From contig NZ_CP150355.1 in NCBI RefSeq assembly GCF_051521495.1, forward strand, positions 7,688,001 to 7,752,000: a DNA stretch of 64,000 nt, written 5' to 3'. This document shows positions 17,460 through 25,800 of this stretch, piece after piece. Every line of letters begins with the position of its first letter. Positions within the stretch are counted from its first letter, which is position 1. The stretch comes from Sorangium sp051521495 (GTDB taxonomy: Bacteria > Myxococcota_A > Polyangia > Polyangiales > Polyangiaceae). Under the pieces are notes generated by a model. It saw nothing but the letters and a program-made list of their open reading frames with translations, was not told the origin of the DNA and ran no database searches. A program made the position numbers and the translations under genes.

Positions 17460-19274
17460 TCAGAACCACCCGGGTTGCATCCTGGCGTACGAGTCCTCGC
17501 CGGAGCGGCAGAGCGCGGCGAGCGCCTCGGCCCGGGGCAGCTCCGTCGAGAGCCAGTACTGCGCCGCGCAGAGCTTGCCTTCGTAGAAGCCGGCCGGAGA
17601 CGCGCCCCTGGCCAGCCCTTCCCGGGCGGCCGCGGCCATCGCGAGCCATTGCCAGGCCACCACGACCACGGAGACGAGCTCCATGTAATCGGCGCTGTGC
17701 CGCAGCATCCGCTCGGTGTCGCCGCGCAGCCCCGCCTCGGCGAGCTCGAGCGTCACCTCGCCGAGCAGCGCGAGCGCCGCGCCGAGGCGCTCGCACCACG
17801 CGGGCTCGACGCCGGCCCGCTGCGCCCGGCCGATCGTCTGCTGGATCTCCCCGCCGAGCGCGATGAGCGCGGCGCCGCCCCCGGCCACGACCTTGCGGCC
17901 GAGGAGGTCCAGGCCCTGGATCCCCGTCGTGCCCTCGTGGATCGAGTTGAGCTTCTGGTCCCGGAGCCACGCCTCGGGCAGGTACTCGCTCGAGTAGCCG
18001 TAGCCACCGTGGACCTGGACCGCGAGCGCGTTCGACTCGAAGCCCTTCTCGGCGGGGAAGGTCTTGGCGACGGGGGTGAGCAGGTCGAGGAGCCGCTGCG
18101 CGCGCTCCCGCTCCGCCGCGTCCGCGGCGTGCGCCGCGAGATCGGCGTACAGCGCGGTCGTGGAGATGAGCGCGAGGCTGCCTTCCACGATGGCCTTCTG
18201 GCGGAGCAGCATCCGCCGCACGTCGGCGTGCTCGACGATCGGCACCTGCGGCGCCCCCGGGTCCTTCGCGCCGAGCGGCCGGCCCTGCGGTCGGGCGAGC
18301 GCGTAGGCGACCGCCTCGTGGTAGGCCACCGAGGCGATCGCCGCGGCGTTGGCGCCCACCAGGATCCGGGCCTCGTTCATCATCTGGAACATGCAGGCGA
18401 CGCCCTGGTGAGGGCTGCCCACGAGGTAGCCGTGGCAGTCCCCCTTCTCGCCGAAGCTGAGCGACAGGCTGGGGATCCCGCGCCAGCCGATCTTGTGGAT
18501 CATGCCGGCGACCTCGACGTCGTTCGGGACGAGCCGCCCGCCCTCGGGCCACCGCTCGGGCCGCCGCTTGGGGACGGCGAACAGGCTCACGCCTTTGACG
18601 CCTCGAGGCGCGCCCTCGATGCGCGCGAGCGTGAGGTGGACGATGTTCTCGGTGAGGTCGTGATCGCCGCCCGAGATGAATATCTTCGACCCGCGGACGA
18701 GGTAATGGCCCGCGTCGGTCTTCACCGCGCTCGCCTGCACGTCGGCCAGGCTCGACCCGGCCTGGGGCTCGGTGAGCGCCATCGTCCCGGTCCACTCGCC
18801 GGCGTACATCCGGGTCATGAAGGCGGACCGCAGGGCGTCGTCGCCGAACGTCTCGATGAGGTGTGCCGCGCCGTTCGTCAGGCCGAGGTAGCCGCACGCG
18901 CTCAGGTTGGCCGCCTGCAGGTAGGTGCCGGCGAGCGTGGCGACGACGAGCGGCAGCTGCTGGCCCCCGACGGCGGCCTGCCGCGCCGCGGTGAGCACCC
19001 CGAGCTCGACCATCGGCCGGAAGACCTGCTTGAGCGCGGGGTGCACCGTGATGGCGCCCCCCTGGAAGCGCGGCGGCGACTCGTCCACAGGCCTGTAGGT
19101 CGGGAACAGGACCTCCCGCGCGAACCGCCGGCAGGTCTGGAGATAGAGATCGAACGTCTCCCGCGCGTGGTCGGCGAAATAGGGGAGCTCGCAGAGGCGC
19201 GGAACGTCGAGCACCTCGTAGAGGAGGAAATCGACGTCGCGGTCGTTGATCAGCGGGTTCTGAGGAGCGGTCAT
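17460..19274 (-). CDS. Acyl-CoA dehydrogenase, large (600-aa) type with C-terminal domain
   Basis: 604-residue flavoenzyme that introduces the alpha-beta double bond in an acyl-CoA. Recognisable are the FAD/substrate loop MALTEPQAGSSLADVQ at about residues 165-180, the YLVRGSKIFISGGDHD segment, the VHGGYGYSSEY segment, and NSIHEGTTGIQGLDLLGRKV, which carries the catalytic Glu. The N-terminal NPLINDRDVDFLLYEVLDV extension and the extra C-terminal domain mark the FadE5/DmdC-like branch, whose members act on long-chain or methylthio-alkanoyl CoAs; the substrate here is undetermined. It is a single gene. The 3' end has been duplicated in tandem (see spacer). The upstream region carries a long minisatellite. 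Confidence 0.93.
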   Translation of the reverse strand: MTAPQNPLINDRDVDFLLYEVLDVPRLCELPYFADHARETFDLYLQTCRRFAREVLFPTYRPVDESPPRFQGGAITVHPALKQVFRPMVELGVLTAARQAAVGGQQLPLVVATLAGTYLQAANLSACGYLGLTNGAAHLIETFGDDALRSAFMTRMYAGEWTGTMALTEPQAGSSLADVQASAVKTDAGHYLVRGSKIFISGGDHDLTENIVHLTLARIEGAPRGVKGVSLFAVPKRRPERWPEGGRLVPNDVEVAGMIHKIGWRGIPSLSLSFGEKGDCHGYLVGSPHQGVACMFQMMNEARILVGANAAAIASVAYHEAVAYALARPQGRPLGAKDPGAPQVPIVEHADVRRMLLRQKAIVEGSLALISTTALYADLAAHAADAAERERAQRLLDLLTPVAKTFPAEKGFESNALAVQVHGGYGYSSEYLPEAWLRDQKLNSIHEGTTGIQGLDLLGRKVVAGGGAALIALGGEIQQTIGRAQRAGVEPAWCERLGAALALLGEVTLELAEAGLRGDTERMLRHSADYMELVSVVVVAWQWLAMAAAAREGLARGASPAGFYEGKLCAAQYWLSTELPRAEALAALCRSGEDSYARMQPGWF

Positions 19275-19444
19275 GGTGTCGTTCGCCGGGCTTCGCGCAC
19301 GCTAGTCGCCGGCGGAGCGGGATGTCGAGGGGCTTGTCTCGGCCGCGGGCTCCGGCGAGCGTGGGCGAATAAGTGCCATCGGAACGGTGCGGCGCGCGAA
19401 GCCGCCGGCATCGTGGCGGAGGGTGTCGTCGTCAGGTGTCGAAC

Positions 19445-19796
19445 CCGTCGTCAGGCGGCCGGGTGCCATCCTCATCCGAGGTGGAACCCATCGTCATCCG
19501 GTCGGGGACCCATCGTCATCCGGTCGGGGACCCATCGTCATCCGGTCGGGGACCCATCGTCATCCGGGCGGGGATCCATCGTCATCCGGGCGGGGATCCA
19601 TCGTCATCCGGGCGGGGATCCATCGTCACCCGGGCGGGGATCCATCGTCACCCGGGCGGGGATCCATCGTCACCCGGGCGGGGATCCATCGTCACCCGGG
19701 CGGGGATCCATCGTCACCCGGGCGGGGATCCATCGTCACCCGGGCGGGGACTCGTCGTCATCCAAGGGGCGGTTCGTCGTCATCTCGACGAACGCG
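19445..19796. repeat. 22-bp minisatellite array (12 good units plus degenerate flanks)
   Basis: The core CATCGTCA recurs exactly every 22 bp at 19489, 19511, 19533 and so on to 19731, and degenerate units follow at 19753 and 19775 and precede at 19445 and 19467. The units change in blocks. The first three carry GACCCATCGTCATCCGGTC-type sequence, the next three switch to GGATCCATCGTCATCCGGG, and the last six to the GTCACCCGGG form. There are no unique spacers, so it is not a CRISPR array. Because 22 is not a multiple of 3, all three + frames cycle through the same 22-residue peptide and stay open; I do not regard this as coding. The right edge touches the truncated toxin gene. Confidence 0.9.
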
Positions 19797-19947
19797 TTCT
19801 GACGGTGCGCCTCGACTTGGCGGGAAACGAACCTCGGTTCAAACGCGCTTCAGGCCTGACGCCCAGCCCAGCCTCCTCGTCCTCGTACCATTCTGCCGCC
19901 GCCCGGATGTCCAGCTCGGCAGACGGACGTACGATGAGCCGGCTCAT
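19780..19947 (-). pseudogene. Truncated ParE/RelE-type toxin
   Basis: The reading frame gives 55 residues. The first 29 (MSRLIVRPSAELDIRAAAEWYEDEEAGLG) match the start of ParE/RelE-superfamily plasmid-stabilisation toxins: an N-terminal strand, then a helix with AEWYE. Full-length toxins have about 95-100 residues and continue with a second helix and a four-strand sheet that carries the active surface. Here the family resemblance stops after residue 29, the rest is unrelated, and the frame ends inside the distal edge of the 22-bp repeat array. No other frame restores the family sequence. The ATG overlaps the antitoxin stop by 4 bp, as in intact modules. The toxin is most likely inactive. Confidence 0.7.
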
Positions 19948-20186
19948 CGGCGCATCGCGAGGCTCGCACGAAGGTCGGCCTCGACCTCTTCCCAGGACCG
20001 GCCAGCGTCGGGTGCTGCTTCGTACTCGGCGAGCCGGCGATCGAGCTCGGCTCTGTGCCACTCCGGAACCGGCACATCGTCCTCCCTCGCCGCGATCCGC
20101 TCCCAGAGTGCTTGGACGTACTCGATCTGCTCGTTCACGGTGAGCTCGTCGAAGCCAGGCGGCGGGTTCTGGATGGCTCGTTCCAT
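19944..20186 (-). CDS. Addiction-module antitoxin component (80 aa)
   Basis: 80-residue acidic helical protein (MERAIQNPPPGFDELTVNEQIEYVQALWERIAA then WHRAELDRRLAEYEAAPDAG). It matches the small 'addiction module component' family that typically precedes a ParE/RelE-type toxin; the SWEEVEADL tail is also typical. It would neutralise the toxin and may bind its own promoter. Its stop overlaps the toxin ATG by 4 bp. With the toxin broken, it is an orphan antitoxin. The ATG at 20186 is preceded by purine-poor sequence, so the start rests on family length. Confidence 0.8.
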   Translation of the reverse strand: MERAIQNPPPGFDELTVNEQIEYVQALWERIAAREDDVPVPEWHRAELDRRLAEYEAAPDAGRSWEEVEADLRASLAMRR

Positions 20187-20448
20187 GCTCAGCAAGATAC
20201 CACAATGGACCGCGGGCGGCGCAGCGCGGGGTCGACGCGGCCAAGAGCGAGCGGCGCCGACGGCGAGCCGCGCACCGCGGCACCGTCGCGCAGATCCGGG
20301 ACCGCAGCGCCGCCGGTGAACGTAGACCTGAACCGGAAGGCAGCCATGTCGTCGAGGTCGGCGCGGCGCTCCCCCGGATTCCGACCCTGCTGCGATACGC
20401 GTCATCTCGGCGTCGAGATTGCCTTCAGCAGATCAACGAAGCTGGGTT

Positions 20449-20508
20449 GGCTAACGCCCTACGAATGAGCTGCGGGCGAAGCCCGTCAGATCCATTCGTT
20501 TGTTAGGC
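20449..20508 (-). other. attC-like integron recombination site (60 bp)
   Basis: Read on the minus strand, the element opens with R'' GCCTAAC (20508-20502; fits RYYYAAC) and closes with R' GTTAGCC (20455-20449; one position off GTTRRRY, whose last bases come from the next cassette in an array). Inside, ACGAATG (20499-20493) pairs with CATTCGT (20467-20461), and a GC-rich CGGGC / GCCCG stem with a 3-nt loop sits at 20473-20485. The unpaired base next to the ACGAATG arm resembles the extrahelical bases that set strand choice in attC sites. Length, order of boxes and orientation (directly 3' of the BolA-like/HEPN genes) fit a gene-cassette attC. No integrase gene is in the window. Confidence 0.72.
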
Positions 20509-20600
20509 CGGGCATAGGTCGCGGGACACGATTGCTCGGTTCCGCTTCTGAGTTCCGCAGCTCTGTGCTGCAAAATCTCTGCCTGACGGAGACACCAAGG

Positions 20601-20867
20601 TCATGCTCGGGAGCGGACCGCCTTTTCGGCTTCTTGTATCTCTTCCGGCGCCTTCGTGAAGACGAACTCCACTTCGATGCGCTGGTCATCCGTTAGAGTG
20701 TTCACGAGGTATTCCCAGACCTTTTGCTGCCTCACGACTTCATCCTGGCCCGTGAAGTCTGGCGATGAAACTTCGGCCACGAGGTGACCGGGGCGACCTT
20801 CCACGCGCACGGAGACGTCGCGCAGAGGAAGCTGCCGCAGCGTTCGCTCGAGATCCTTGTCTGTCAT
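20601..20867 (-). CDS. BolA-like small protein
   Basis: 88 residues. The middle, from about residue 27 (GHLVAEVSSPDFTGQDEVVRQQKVW), follows the BolA/IbaG layout: a strand with SxxFxG, then a helix with V-x-RQ-x2-V-x3-L. A strand follows (EVEFVFTKAPEE) at the place where BolA has its HALxxxTxTPEE segment. The conserved His of that segment is replaced (IEVEFVF), so monothiol-glutaredoxin cluster binding by the usual ligand is doubtful. BolA proteins regulate transcription or help in Fe-S trafficking; neither role is proven here. It lies 15 bp after the HEPN gene and upstream of the attC site, so the two appear to be one cassette. GC content is visibly lower than in the flanking genes. Confidence 0.6.
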   Translation of the reverse strand: MTDKDLERTLRQLPLRDVSVRVEGRPGHLVAEVSSPDFTGQDEVVRQQKVWEYLVNTLTDDQRIEVEFVFTKAPEEIQEAEKAVRSRA

Positions 20868-20882
20868 GATGACGAACTCCTT

Positions 20883-21503
20883 TCATGCTTTCTGCAACAC
20901 ACCTCGACCGAACGACTCGACCACGTCAATCCACAGCGAGACCAAACCCTTCCCGATGGACTGAGCGGCGTGATGCCCCCGCCCTGACATCTGGTTCACG
21001 TCAGCGCGATGAGCGATCCAGTGACGGCGCTTCATCATTGATTCCAGTGCTGCTGCGTCGGTAGGCGCAATTGCGTAAACAATTCCTACTCGACCGATTG
21101 ATTGTTTTATGTCACCGATATTGTTGTAGTTGGAGTGCTCAAGATGGCCGTCGATCGCGGCATGGAAAACGTCATCGACGCTCTGGCCGCGATAAGCGGC
21201 GAGATCGACCAGCGAGAATTTCTCCTTGCCGTCCTTGAGTGAGCCGCCGGGCGACAGAAAGCGGAATCGCTCGAACGCGCCCGGCGCGGCTACCGGCAGC
21301 CGTAGTTCCTCGATTGAGCGCAGCAAGTCTTCCAATGCGGCATGGAGCAGGATCACCGACGCTCTGAGCACGTCTGCGTGCCCGACAGACGCTCGACCCG
21401 CCCCAGTGCCGGCGACCGTATCGTAAGTCGTTACAAGACCTCGAACACGGGCAATATTCGCGTTGAATCGGTCTTCGATGTCTTGCTTCGTTAGAACGGC
21501 CAT
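20883..21503 (-). CDS. HEPN-domain protein (RiboL-PSP-HEPN type), putative RNase
   Basis: 206 residues, all helical in appearance. The HEPN active motif R-x4-H is present as RHWIAH (Arg160, His165), and an N-terminal helix with RASVILLHAALEDLLRSIE (about 48-66) supplies the acidic ED pair typical of the RiboL-PSP-HEPN group. HEPN proteins are metal-independent RNases or RNA-binding partners common in toxin-antitoxin and phage-defence loci. Downstream, 15 bp away, is a BolA-like gene on the same strand and then an attC site. Codon use and GC are lower than in the chromosome around it, suggesting transfer. The partner may act as antitoxin, but that is inference. The start at 21503 (MAVLTKQDIEDRF) fits; no strong Shine-Dalgarno is seen. 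Confidence 0.7.
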   Translation of the reverse strand: MAVLTKQDIEDRFNANIARVRGLVTTYDTVAGTGAGRASVGHADVLRASVILLHAALEDLLRSIEELRLPVAAPGAFERFRFLSPGGSLKDGKEKFSLVDLAAYRGQSVDDVFHAAIDGHLEHSNYNNIGDIKQSIGRVGIVYAIAPTDAAALESMMKRRHWIAHRADVNQMSGRGHHAAQSIGKGLVSLWIDVVESFGRGVLQKA

Positions 21504-21728
21504 GCCGTCGTCAGTGTACGCGGACCGGAAGTCGGGGGCAAGCCGAAGCGCCGGCAGGCGACGGTCGAGGTCGGCGCCGCGGACGGCAGCGGCGCGTCGG
21601 AGGGGCCGGAGGAGGGAGAGACCGGAGAAAAGAGGCGGCCGGGCATGTTCGACGATGATGGTGAGGCGCGCACAGGCGGAAGAGGCGCAGCGGCTCGTCT
21701 TGAACAGGCTGACGTGCGCCTCGGTTGA

Positions 21729-22019
21729 TCAGAGGACGGGGTTCGGCGACATCCGGTGATCCTCGTCGGCGCCACGGAATTCGGCCCCGCCGCGACAGTG
21801 GCGGGCGTCGTCGCCGGAGCGGTGCTCGACGTGGTCCTGGGGGCCATCCTTCTGCCTCTGGCGGTGGATGCGCACTTCGCCGTGACAGTGGACGCAACGG
21901 ATCTCGGCTCCGTCGTCAATCAGGCGTACCTTGCGGGAGACCCAGCGACGCTCGCGTTTTCTTCCGTTACTTTGGACGAGGATTTTCGTTTCGCACTCGT
22001 ACATCCGACCTGTAGCCAT
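21729..22019 (-). CDS. Small conserved protein with Cys/His zinc site
   Basis: 96 residues. A basic N-terminal half (VQSNGRKRERRWVSRKVRLI) is followed by a compact Cys/His cluster: C42-x2-C45-H46 (RCVHCHGEV), then H63-x2-H66 (QDHVEHRS) and C75 (ARHCRGG), which together look like one zinc-binding site. I recall similar short bacterial proteins with an RC.HCHG...GP.DHVEH pattern but no assigned function; the spacing recalls treble-clef or HNH-like folds without a clear catalytic set. The ATG at 22019 gives the shortest sensible start. It lies in the low-GC island, with about 225 bp of unassigned sequence on each side. The RGG end may be shortened. Confidence 0.6.
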   Translation of the reverse strand: MATGRMYECETKILVQSNGRKRERRWVSRKVRLIDDGAEIRCVHCHGEVRIHRQRQKDGPQDHVEHRSGDDARHCRGGAEFRGADEDHRMSPNPVL

Positions 22020-22239
22020 GTCCGTCTCCGAGAGTATTCCGCTCTAACAACTTGAGAGTATCAATGGAGGGGCTATGAGTAGGTGGGAGCGGAGCCTTCC
22101 CGATGACCAATGTGCGCGCTTAGACCAGCAGAGCGGGCGGTCCACGACTGACGCCCAACGCAGCGGCATGTTCCATGTGGGAGGCCTTCGTGGCACAACG
22201 CTTGGCGGCCCAACACTAACTATGCGGCGGACCGAAGTG

Positions 22240-22731
22240 TTACGTGTCCTTCACGAGTTTGTCCGTGAGGACCGAAAATCCTTGACGACGCGTCTCCTCA
22301 GAGATGTCCCCAGCACGCTCCAGACCTTTGCGGAGTTTCTCGGTTGGAAGGTCAAGCAGGAGCCGAAGAAGAACGGGAACCAAGTCGCGACGGCTTCGAC
22401 CGTGAAGTCCCTTCAGTCCAGCCAACTGCGCAAAATGCCTTATGTCCTCGGAATCCACCAGAATTTGTCGCCCTCGCAACTTGCCCGAAAAGTCTCGGAG
22501 CAGAGCATATTTGGCCGGCTCCGCATCCTTCAGGAGTTCCAAAGCAGCATCGAACGTCAACTTCTGAGGCGCTGGGCGCGAAGACTCGACGTTTCGCGAG
22601 TCGCCTTCGTCTGTAGGCTGCCCTCGCGACTCCTCGGGTGCAATACGGGCAAGCGCGGCGCGCACGTTCTCCGCGCCAAAATGGGCAACGAGAAGACCGA
22701 GTGCGTCCTCAAGAAATCTCGATTGGGAAAG
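22240..22731 (-). pseudogene. Helical protein remnant, start missing
   Basis: The minus frame is open from just after a TAG near 22732 down to the stop at 22240. It reads as amphipathic helices (LSQSRFLEDALGLLVAHFG, then LTFDAALELLKDAEPAKYALL and DLVPVLLRLLLDLPTEKLRKG) with purine-first codons typical of coding sequence. No ATG, GTG or TTG exists before the GTG at 22665, which falls inside a predicted helix, so the true 5' end seems lost where the RND pump operon ends. I do not recognise the family. The opposite strand has a 258-codon ORF (22075-22851) with a good GGAGG site, but its composition looks like a shadow. Confidence 0.45.
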
Positions 22732-22847
22732 CTACAGCGTCGCGGACTTCCGCCGCTTCGCCACGCGCTCGAGACGACGCTCCGCAACTCGCCGCCATCG
22801 TCGCGGGTGCCCGAGCCCTCTGCTGGCCGCGGGTTCAACGACCGGCC

Positions 22848-25800
22848 CTAGCGCTCGGGCGCAGCCGGGTACGCAGGGCCGGCGGGCGCGTGGCGCCCTG
22901 TGCGCCGTGAACGGAGCCGCGTAAGGCGCGCCCGCACGTCGTCCGCGATCACGTAGAACGCCGGCACCACGAGGAGGCTGAGCGCCGTCGAGACGACGAG
23001 GCCGCCGATCACCGCGGCGGCCATCGGAGCCCGGATCTCGGCGCCGGGGCCGAGCGCCAGCGCGGACGGGACCGCCGCCATCAGCGTCGCGATCGAGGTC
23101 ATCAGGATCGGCCGCAGCCGCACCGGACCGGCGCGGAGCATCGCCTCGCGGGCGCCCATCGCCTCCCCTGCCCCCTCGCCGTGCCCGCCTTCGCGCTGCG
23201 TCTCTTCGTCGGTCGTGCGTCCGCCTTCGCGGCGCGTTTCTTCGTCGGTCGTGCGCCCCCCGTCGCGCCTCACCTCGATCGCGTGATCCACCAGGATGAT
23301 CGAGTTCTTCTTCACGATCCCCATGAGCAGGAGGATCCCGATCATGCTGAAGATGTTGAGCGTGTGCCCGGTCAGCAGCAGCGCGAAGGCCGCGCCCGCG
23401 ATCGACAGCGGCAGGATCGTCAGCACCGTGACCGGGTGCAGGAACGAGTTGAACTGGGACCCGAGCACCATGTAAGCGACCAGGATCCCGAGCACCAACG
23501 CGAAGAGCAGGCCGCCCATCGACTCGCGGAACGTCACGCTCGCGCCGCCCAGCACCAGGCGGTAGCCGGCCGGCAGATCCCGGCCGAGCTCCTCGACGCG
23601 GGCCACCGCCTCGCCCTGCGAATGACCCGGCGCGACGTTGCCGAAAACAGAGATCGCGCGCTCGCGGTCGCGGCGCGTGATCGCCTGGAGCGCGGGGCGC
23701 TCCTCGTACGTGACGACCGACGTGAGCGGAACCAGCGCGCCCGACGCGCTCCTCACCTGGATGCGCGCGAGGTCCTCGGGCCGGCTCCGCTGCTCCGCGA
23801 GCAGGCGCGCGCGGACGTCGATGCGACGCCCGTTGTCGTTGTACTTGGCGACGCGCCCGCCTCCGACAAGCGTGTTCAGCGTCGTCGCGATGGCCTCGAC
23901 GCTCACCCCGAGATCCGCCGCGCGCGCGCGGTCGGGCACGATGCGGAGCTCGGGCATGCCGAGCTGGTAGTCGGAGTCGAGATCCACGACGAGGCCGCTC
24001 TGCGCGAGCTCGGCCCGGATGCGCTCGCTGTGCTTCGTGAGCTCGTCCCAGTCGGGGCCGCGGATCGAGAACTCGACAGGGAACCCGCGCTGGGCCGTGA
24101 AGCCCGATTGCGAGAGGTCCTGGACCACGGCGCGCAGGCCGGCGTAGCCGTTCAGCTCCTTGCGGAGCACGCTCTGGAGATCGGCCTGCGAGAGCGCCCG
24201 CTCCTCCGCCGGCTTCATCGTGACGAACAGGATGCCCGTGTTCACGCCGCCGCCCCCGCCGAAGCCGCCGACGACGGCGAAGACCCGCTCCACCGCCGGG
24301 TTCGCGCCCACGGCCGCCTCGGCGCGACGGAAGAGCCGATCGGTCTCCTCGATGTCCGAACCGACCGCCGTCTGCAGGCGGACGAGGAGCCGCCCCTGGT
24401 CCTGCGACGGGACGAACTCCGTCGGGAGCCGCTGCATGGCGACGATCGCGCCGGCGAAGAGGATCGCGCCGAGCAGGACGACCGCGATCGGGAACCGGAG
24501 CGCCCGGGCGAGCAGCCAGCCATAGCCGCGGGAGAGCGCCTCGAAGCCGCGGTCGACGAGCCGCCCGAGGCGGCCCCGGCCCTCGCGGGAGACGTCGAGG
24601 ATCTGCGCACAGCGCGCGGGCGCGAGGGTGATCGCCTCCAGGTACGAGAGGAGCACGGCGATGCACAGGGTCACGCCGAACTGGAGGAAGAACCGGCCGA
24701 CCACCCCCTCCATGAAGATGATCGGGAGGAAGATCGCGACGACGGCGAGCGTCGCGGCGAGCGCCGCGAAGGTGATCTCGGCCGTGCCCTCGCGGGCCGC
24801 GCGGACGCGGTCCTTCCCCTCCTCGGCGTGCCGGTGGATGTTCTCGAGCACCATGATCGCGTCGTCGACGACGATGCCGACGGCGAGCGAGAGCCCGAGC
24901 AGCGTGAAGGTGTTGAGCGTGAAGCCGAGGAAGTAGATCGCGGCGACCGTGCCGAGCAGCGACATCGGGATCGCCAGGACGACGTTGATCGTGCTCGAGA
25001 GCGAGCCGAGGAACATCCAGCAGACGAGGGCCGTGAGCGCGATGGCCATGCCGAGCTCGAGCTCGATCTCGTGGACCGACTCCTCGATGAACTTCGTCGA
25101 GTCGAAGTTGACGCCGACCTCCATCCCCTCGGGCAGGGTCTTCTGGACCTCCGCGAGCGCGGCGCGAACCCCCCGGGCGACCTCGACCGCGTTCGAGCCC
25201 CGCTGCTTCCTCACGCCGAGGCCCTGGGCCGGCTCGCCGTTCACCCGGGCGAGGCGGCGGACGTCCTCGAAGCCGTCCTCGACGAGCGCGACGTCCTCCA
25301 GGTACACCGTGGCAGGCGCCGACGACGGCGGTCCCGCGGCCTGGGCGACGCCGCCCGGCTGCGGGGCGGCGCCGGGGGCGCCCTCGCGGAGGACGATCCT
25401 CTTGAAGGTCGCGAGATCGAGGGCCTCGCCCATCACCCGCACGTTGAGCTCCCGCCCTTGGGTCTCGATGCGGCCGGCGGGGAGCTCGATGTGCTGGCGG
25501 CGCAGGGCCTCGGTGACATCGGCGACGGTGAGCCCCTTCTCCGCGAGGCGGTCCGCGTCGATCCAGATGCGGACGTTGCGCTCGAGGTAGCCGCCGAGCG
25601 AGAGCTCCCCGACGCCGGGCACCGTCTGGAGCTTCTCCTTCAGCCGGTAACGCGCGATGTCGGCGACGAGCTGCGGCGAGAACGGGCCGGAGAGCCCGAC
25701 CCACATGATCGGCTGGTCCTCCGGGTTCGTCTTCGAGACGACGGGCGGGTCGAGGTCGAGCGGAAGGCGCCGCTGCGCCTGGGAGATCTTCGTCTGCACG

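Noticed and set aside
19445..19796. CRISPR array or coding repeat protein
   Set aside because: Units are contiguous without unique spacers, and the open frames are a consequence of the 22-bp period with no start, RBS or family match.
22151..22210. Two GCCCAAC boxes as a possible second attC
   Set aside because: They are in direct, not inverted, orientation, and no GTTRRRY partner lies at the right distance.
22075..22851. + strand ORF of 258 codons with a good GGAGG ribosome-binding site
   Set aside because: Its residue composition and codon pattern look like the shadow of the minus-strand helical frame, its end runs into the RND gene, and no family is recognisable. The good RBS leaves some doubt.
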